Source of the DNA: Humulus lupulus
Lineage: Eukaryota; Streptophyta; Magnoliopsida; Rosales; Cannabaceae
Direction: 5' to 3'
Length of the DNA stretch: 64,000 nt
Assembly: GCF_963169125.1 (NCBI RefSeq)
Contig: NC_084793.1
Coordinates: 227,276,360-227,340,359, forward strand
Shown one piece after another: positions 58,050 to 64,000 of the stretch. A program made the position numbers and the translations under genes. The number at the start of each line of letters is the position of its first letter. Positions within the stretch are counted from its first letter, which is position 1. The notes beneath the pieces are model-generated. The model saw only the letters and a list, made by a program, of their open reading frames with translations, made no database searches and was not told the DNA's origin.

Positions 58050-59103
58050 CAACCCTAGAACAGGGCAGGCTCGCCGCGGCCCAAGCTAGGGCATGCCGCG
58101 ACCCACCTCTCTTCTTGGCCTCCAATCTGTTCTAGAGGGCCACAACTCATCAAGAATAATGTCGCGACTCGACCCTTCGAACCCAAAAAATATCCTCCAT
58201 TTTTACCTCAAGAACCCAACCAATTTACCCAAAAATCAACCTAACAATCCCATTCAATCATCACAACATTTCCAGAGTAATCCTAGCAGCAAAACCCAAT
58301 AGAAGCAATCCCCAAAACTCACCCATATAATCAAGAGCAATTCTCATCTTAGCTCACATGCAAAACTCTAAAATACCAGCAACAATTCAATACAATTCAA
58401 CAAATTTATGAGCTTACCTTGAGCTGAACCAAATCCCTAAATTAATTCCCTAAGCTCCAAGCTTCTAGCTCCAAAAATCCCAGCTTAAAATCCTTAGTCT
58501 TTTGTCAAATTTCACCAAAATGCTCCAAGTTTCCAAAAGAAGAAAACTCCAAGAGAGAGAGAGAGAGAGTCGGTTTCCTTAGCTTCTGAAGACTTCTCCA
58601 ATTTTTTTTTAATTAACTTAAGTTTCTAAGGTTATCTCAAAGGCTCGGGGTGCCAAAAACGTCCTCGATGGCAAAATGGTAAATTTCCCCAGTATTCCCT
58701 CCTAAACATTCTAACATCAAATATATCTCCAAATATTTATTTCCATAACCCGATAACCCCATAAAACGCCTAACGCCCCTCGACTCGCCCCGAGTCAGGC
58801 ATTCAACCCCGTTGTGACTTTCTAGCTCACCGCTCCCTAGGACTGTCTTGGATCAAGCAACACAGATATATCACAAGTATATCACAATTATTACAATTAT
58901 CATATTTATACCCTCATTGGGCTAAAATTACAAACATGCCCCTAATAACCAAACAGGGCCCACATGCATATTTAATTAACCTAAACATGCATCTCTAATC
59001 ATATATTCATACAAATTCACATATTATAATATTAAATCACTTATTGCCCTCCACACACGCTAATCAAGGACCTAATCCTTATTAAAATATTTGGGATGCT
59101 ACA
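58050..59103 (-). repeat. Element V 3' LTR, proximal part
   Basis: On minus starts TGTAGCATCCCAAAT at 59103. Nearly the same as 61886-62397 over its first roughly 500 bp. It begins (plus) with the right TSD CAACC of element III. ORF 58093-58302 is incidental. Confidence 0.88.
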
Positions 59104-59120
59104 ACTATCCCCTCATAGAA
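59104..59120 (-). other. Element V polypurine tract
   Basis: On minus TCTATGAGGGGATAGT lies directly before the LTR. Confidence 0.65.
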
Positions 59121-60480
59121 ATTTCGTCCTCAAAATTACCTAAACAACTCGGGATACCGCTCCCGCATTTCTTATTCAAGTTCCCAGGTTGCCTCCTCAA
59201 CCTTGCTGTTCCTCCACAACACTTTCACCAAGGAGATGGTCTTGCTCTGCAAGACTTTATCCTTCCAGTCAAGAATCTAAACCGACTTTTCCTCATAAGA
59301 CAAATCCTGGTCCAGCTCCAAATTCTCATAACTCAGTACATGCGTCAAATCTGATACATTCTTCTGGAGCATGGATACGTGAAAAACATTATGAACCCCT
59401 GATAAGGCTGGAGGCATCGCCAATCTGTAAGCTACCTCTCCAGCCCGTTCCAGAATCTCGAAGCGGCCAACAAACCTAGGGCTCAGCTTGCCCTGAACAC
59501 CAAACCATTTCACTCCCCACAAAGGTGAAACCCTAAGGAACACATGATCACCGACCTGAAACTCCACACTCCTGCGTCTCAAGTTCGAGTAACTATTTTG
59601 GCGACTCTGGGAGCCGAGCATTCGATCTCTAATCTTGTCAATCGCCTCATTGGTCCTCTGAACCATCTCAGGACCCAAATATCGTCTCGTCCCAATGGAT
59701 AGGTGACCTGTACTTCCTCCCATAAAGCATCTCATACGGAGCCACTCCGATAGTCGCCTAATAACTGTTATTGTACGAGAACTCAATCAAAGGAAGATAC
59801 TTACTCCAAGATTCCCCAAAATCTAACACACAGGCTCGTAGCATGTCCTCCAGTCTCTAAATCGTCCTCTCAGACTGTCCATCTGTCTGAGGATGATAAG
59901 CGATACTAAACTGTAACTGCGTGCCCATAGCCTTCTGCAGACCTCCCAAAACATGGAGGTGAAGGTGGGGTCCTTGTCGGATACTATCGACCTTGGAGCC
60001 CCATGAAGTCAAACAATTTCCTTCACATATAACTCAGCATACTGCTCCACAGTATAAGTCGTCCTGACTGGTAAAAAATGGGCAGACTTAGTATACATAT
60101 CCACAATCACCCACACTGAGTCATGTTGTCCCACAGTCTTCGGTAAACCAACCACGAAGTCCATGGTGATATCTTCCCACTTACACTCTGGAATCCCTAG
60201 AGGCTGTAGCAACCCTGCTGGCCTCTGATGTTCAGCCTTGACCTGCTAACAAGTTAAGCACTTGGCTACATAATCCACCACATCCCTTTTCATGCCCGAC
60301 CACAAATAAAAAGCTCTCAAATCTTGGTACATCTTCGTCGTACCTGGATGTAAGGAATAGGGAGTGGTATGCGATTCATCTAAGATCTCTCCCTGGATAT
60401 TAGAATCCATGAGAACACAGATCCGATCCTTGTACTTCAGTAACCCCATCTCCGAGATAGAAAAGTCCTTAGGCACCCCG
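59121..60480 (-). pseudogene. pol: Element V integrase with chromodomain-like tail
   Basis: Zinc domain (HPGTTKMYQDLRAFYLWSGM, YVAKCLTC), core DITMDFVVGLPKT with the first Asp (about 60150) and IVSDKDPTF with the second (about 59985), then frame changes near the Glu. C-terminal part 59786-59277: FQVGDHVFLRVSPLWGVKW, GKLSPRFVGRFEIL, YRLAMPPALSGVHNVFHVSM. The end (VLWRNSKVEEATWELE, after a stop) has the pattern of a chromovirus chromodomain-type tail. Confidence 0.82.
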
Positions 60481-61250
60481 ACTAAGACGTTTCTCTCTAT
60501 GACCCTTCAACTGGGAATCTTTCCCTTGTGCCTCCTTGATCCTCTCAAGGAGTGTAGAATTAAAAGTGATGTTGGCTAATCGACCAACCATAAAATCTAT
60601 ACCCGCTCTAGTCATCTTCCCCGCTAGCTTATCAGATATCTCTCTCGAACTGAACAACTGTCCTGGGCCTTTCCAACTCAATGCATCAGCCACTATATTA
60701 GCCTTCCCAGGATGGTATAGGATATCACAATCATAATCCTTAACCAACTCCAGCCACCGTCTCTGGCGCATATTCAGATCCTTCTGAGTAAAGAAGTACT
60801 TCAAACTCTTATGGTTGGTGTATATCTCGCACTTCTAACCATATAGATAATGTCTCCAAATCTTAAGTGGGAATACCACCGCTGCCAACTCCAGATCATG
60901 GGATATCTCTGATCATACTCCTTTAGCTGTCTCGATGCGTAGGCTATAACCTTACCAGCTTGCATCAGCACATACCCTAAACCCTGTCTGGACGCATCAC
61001 AATAAACCATAAACTTCTCATTATCTGTCGGCAAACTCAATACTGGCACGGTGATCAGTCGCCACTTCAACTCTTTGAAACTGTTCTCATATCTGTTCGT
61101 CCAAACAAACTTTGTCTTCTTCTTTGTCAATTCTTTCAATGACGTAGCTATCCTGGAGAACCCCTCAACAAACCGCCGATAATGTTCCACCAATCCCAGA
61201 AAACTCCTAACTTCAGGAACACTGCTCGATCTAGGCCAATCTCTCACTGC
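60481..61250 (-). pseudogene. pol: Element V RNase H
   Basis: Frame 61247-60801: VRSFLGLVEHYRRFVEGFSR, then VYCDASRQGLGYVLMQAGKV (catalytic Asp in CDAS) and IAYASRQLKEYDQRYP. Continues in frame 60804-60469: [34 protein letters not shown]. Only one RNase H, as expected outside the Tat lineage. A frameshift lies near 60850. Confidence 0.85.
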
Positions 61251-61885
61251 CTCAATCTTTCTTGGGTCAACCAGAATCCCCTCCTTACTGACGATATGGC
61301 CCAGAAATGTAACTTGCGGTAACTAGAACTCGCACTTGCTGAACTTAGCATATAACCTATGCTCCCTTAATTGCTGCAATACCAAATGTAGATGCTGCTC
61401 ATGCTCTGTCTTTGACTAAGAATACACCAAAATGTCGTCGATGAACACAATCACAAACTTATCCAGATAGTCCTTGAAAACCCTATTCATCATATTCATA
61501 AAAGTTGTTGGGGCATTGGTTAATCCAAAGGACATAACCTGGAATTCATAATGTCCATACCTCGTGCGGAAAATGGTCTTTGGTATGTCCTATTCTTTGA
61601 TCCTTAACTGGTGGTAACCTGATCGGAGATCAATCTTGGAAAACAATGTTCTTCCCTGTAACTAGTCAAATAAATCATCGATCCTAGGCAGTGGATACTT
61701 GTTCTTAATGGTCAACTTGTTCATCTCCCTGTAGTCAATACACATCCTAAGAGATCCATCCTTCTTCTTGACAAAAAACACTGGAGCACCCCATGGCGAG
61801 AAACTCGGTTTGATAAACCCCAAATCAAGTAACTCCTGCAACTAAATCTTCAACTCCTTCAACTCTGCCAGAGCCATTCTATAAG
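61251..61885 (-). pseudogene. pol: Element V reverse transcriptase, starts at a deletion junction
   Basis: On minus: [50 protein letters not shown], the catalytic FIDD at 61445-61434 and FLGHIVSKEGI. Stops at about 61325, 61420, 61660 and 61840. Sequence upstream of the RT (gag, protease) is absent: at 61885 it runs into LTR sequence. Confidence 0.85.
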
Positions 61886-62397
61886 GTTATCTCCAAATTT
61901 TTTTTAGTTAACTTAAGTTTCTAAGGTTATCTCAAAGGCTCGGGGTGCCAAAAACGTCCCCGAGGGAAAAATGGTAAATTTCCCCAGTATTCCCTCCTAA
62001 ACATTCTAACTTCAAATATATCTCCAAATATTTATTTCCATAACCCGATAACCCCATAAAACGCCTAACGCCCCTTGACTCGCCCCGAGTCAGGCATTCA
62101 ACCCTGTTGTGACTTTCTAGCTCACCGCTCCCTAGGACTGGCTCAGATCGAGCAACACAGATATATCACAAGTATATCACAATTATTACAATTATCACAT
62201 TTATACCCTCAATGGGCTAAAATTACAAACATGCCCCTAATAACCAAACGAGGCCGACATGCATATTTAATTCACCTAAACATGCATCTCTAACACATAT
62301 TCATACAAATTCACATATTATAATATTAAATCACTTATTGCCCTCCAGGCACGCTAATCAAGGCCCTAAGCCTTATTAGCAAATTTGGGACGCTACA
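61886..62397 (-). repeat. Element V 5' LTR, first 512 bp only
   Basis: On minus starts TGTAGCGTCCCAAAT and matches 58600-59103 closely until a T-run near 61893. There the LTR stops and RT sequence begins. This marks one end of the internal deletion. Confidence 0.85.
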
Positions 62398-64000
62398 TTG
62401 CCCGAAGTCAAAGACGGAAGAACCAAAGAGTACATATAACTCTACACCAGCTCGATTGTCCATTTTGAAATGGTCAGAGCCTGAGGCTAGTCCCTCAGAG
62501 GCGGCAAGTCAGCTCTCCAGTTCTTGTACTTTTATATTGGGCTGAATGAGTCTAGTACTACGCATCTCTTAGAAGAGACATAGATAAGTGGCACATGCTG
62601 TGTGATTATTGCGCTATGGGGCTTGAGACCTTGTGCCTGCCAGGGAAAGTTTGTAATTTCCAAGAAATGGGTCAGAGTATTATGGGTGGAAAGTTAGTAG
62701 TAATAACTGATTGGGATTGTTATATGATGATCGCGATGTGATCCTAAGTATGGTTTAGTTTTCCAAGTAAGGGATGACCATGGATTGAAAGAGAGGATGA
62801 TTACTTCTAGGTTTAAAAAGGAAGGATTGGGTTGCGTTCAAGAGATGCCTAACTATGGTGGTAGGTACCACTAGGGTTATTTCAATCAGACCAGATTGAA
62901 ACTGGATCGGCTAGTAAGTTTCAGATGGGTTTACAAGGATTTTTTTGGATCACCGCCGCGTTAAGGAATTGAGTATGCTACGCGATTAAGGAAGGGATAG
63001 AACTAGTATCAGGGACATCATGAAGAATGACACTAGCTAACCAGCAAGAATTAAAGGTTCAGTTGAGGAAGTTATTTGACTTGAGGGTTGATTAGACGGA
63101 GCATCACATCAAGGGACACGTCAACACCGTTTTTCAAGAAGAAGGCCAAGTCTGTAATGATGTGTACTGCATATGGATAGCCAAATAAAGTAATTGTTAA
63201 GAACATATATCCATTGCTAAGAATGAAGGATTATTTTTCTGGTTGCAAAGTAGGATAGTGCTCATAGGAATTGACCCTCAATCTGTTCATTACCAGCCGA
63301 GGATAAGGAAAGAGGAATTTTAAGAATTACCGCTCGCACCAAGTTCGATGTGATGGGTTATTAGTGAAGGCTCTTAAACCGATCAATATTCCAGTGGCCT
63401 AAGTAAACTCAATAAGTAGAGAATACAGGGATGACTTGGGCAAGTCATGTTTAGCTTGATCAAGAACATTTTAGACTACTTCCGGTTAAGAATAGACTAT
63501 GAGTAATGCCTGTGTTGATACTATTGAGGATGAAGAAGCAGGGATTACAGGTAAAATTCCATAAGGGATAAAGTTTTAATTTTTCAGAGGATATTCAAGG
63601 TCACGTTATGGGAAGTGATGGGATCATGTATAGTGTAAATAAGATATAAATCGTAAGGAAATTGCTAAAGGAATGCCTTACGGGTAAGAAGCACGGTGAG
63701 ACCGGTAAGACACCGACTTTTACGTGAAGCATCTTTGGTGGTTGTTATACCCTTAATTAAAGTAACATAGAAACCTAAAGTGTGTCTTAATGGATAGTTG
63801 CATGTCAGATTCTTAAAGGTCAAAATAGGATTGATTCACACGCCTTGGTATTAGGATATGCATGTGATGGACTGGTACATGAGGATGGTGCAATGGACGC
63901 ATTCCTTGCTTAGAACATGGAGTATTAGTGCAGTGCATCAAGGATTAGGGTGCGCCCGTGTATACACTGAAATAGTGATTGTTGTACCTCACAGTGGATG
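62398..64000 (+). pseudogene. Element IV continuation: decayed gag end and pol
   Basis: Resumes the gag reading after element V. Most is unreadable. RT is detectable at about 63190-63240 (VIVKNIYPLLRMKDYFSG, compare [15 protein letters not shown] in element V) and PRIRKEEF-type sequence near 63300. Everything else carries stops in all frames, and the element leaves the window before its 3' LTR. Confidence 0.6.

Larger units (their letters stand above)
46895..62397 (-). mobile_element. Element V, Ty3/gypsy chromovirus-type, minus strand, internally deleted
   Basis: On the minus strand: truncated 5' LTR (62397-61886), RT-RNase H-integrase (61885 to about 59121), PPT, 3' LTR (59103-58050 and 47986-46895). 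The rest of the 5' LTR, PBS, gag and protease are missing. Same family as element IV, inserted in the opposite direction inside its gag. Confidence 0.8.
43192..64000 (+). mobile_element. Element IV, Ty3/gypsy chromovirus-type retrotransposon, runs off the window
   Basis: 5' LTR 43192-45570, PBS 45574, gag to 46894, interruption by element V (46895-62397), continuation to the window end with decayed pol. Its LTR and element V's are the same family. The gag type and the related pol in V support a Tekay/Del-like chromovirus, which I hold loosely. Confidence 0.8.

Noticed and set aside
1..64000. Host protein genes, tRNA, rRNA, CRISPR arrays, prokaryotic operons
   Set aside because: All long frames are explained by retrotransposon proteins or their shadows. 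No tRNA or rRNA signature was noticed by eye and no regular spacer array exists. A tRNAscan-type search could still find a small RNA.

Overview
This window is plant nuclear DNA made entirely of nested LTR retrotransposons. I found no host gene, rRNA, tRNA or CRISPR array. An angiosperm is indicated by Ty1/copia and Ty3/gypsy elements with plant-type primer-binding sites, Tat-lineage elements with two RNase H domains and an antisense gene, and a chromovirus-type element. I cannot name the species.

Layout, left to right. (1) 1-22170 is Copia A (plus), an AT-rich element with 2.2-kb LTRs whose 5' LTR is cut by the window edge. Its gag is split by Tat element I (2637-17016, plus), a young 14.4-kb element with 889-bp LTRs. 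(2) 22171-24077 is a minus-strand LTR of a related copia family, broken by Copia A. 24078-24171 is a scrap of another copia RT. (3) 24172-43191 is Copia B (minus), with its 3' LTR at 24172-26159. Its RT is split by Tat element II (27534-40707, plus, TSD CTTAA). A probable solo LTR lies at 42160-42970. (4) From 43192 to the window end is element IV (plus, Ty3 chromovirus type). Its gag is split by element V (46895-62397, minus, same family), whose 3' LTR is split by Tat element III (47987-58049, minus, TSD CAACC). The deepest chain is Copia C, Copia B, IV, V, III.

The three Tat elements are different families with one plan: LTR, PBS of type TGGTGYTTTCATTGAGAKC, gag, protease, RT, RNase H, second RNase H, integrase, an internal CTTGGGGGG motif, then a gene on the opposite strand that converges on pol, then the real CTTGGGGGG polypurine tract and the 3' LTR. 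The antisense gene appears to have its own TATA box, a 5'-UTR intron, small coding introns at conserved positions, a domain resembling the 'putative gypsy-type transposon' family, a coiled coil and a conserved C-terminal motif. In these copies both gag-pol and the antisense gene are broken. Element I is the best preserved: its gag-pol is one frame interrupted by four stop codons.

By-eye LTR differences order the Tat insertions: I about 1.1% (10/889), III about 5% (28/582), II about 7% (first 300 bp only).
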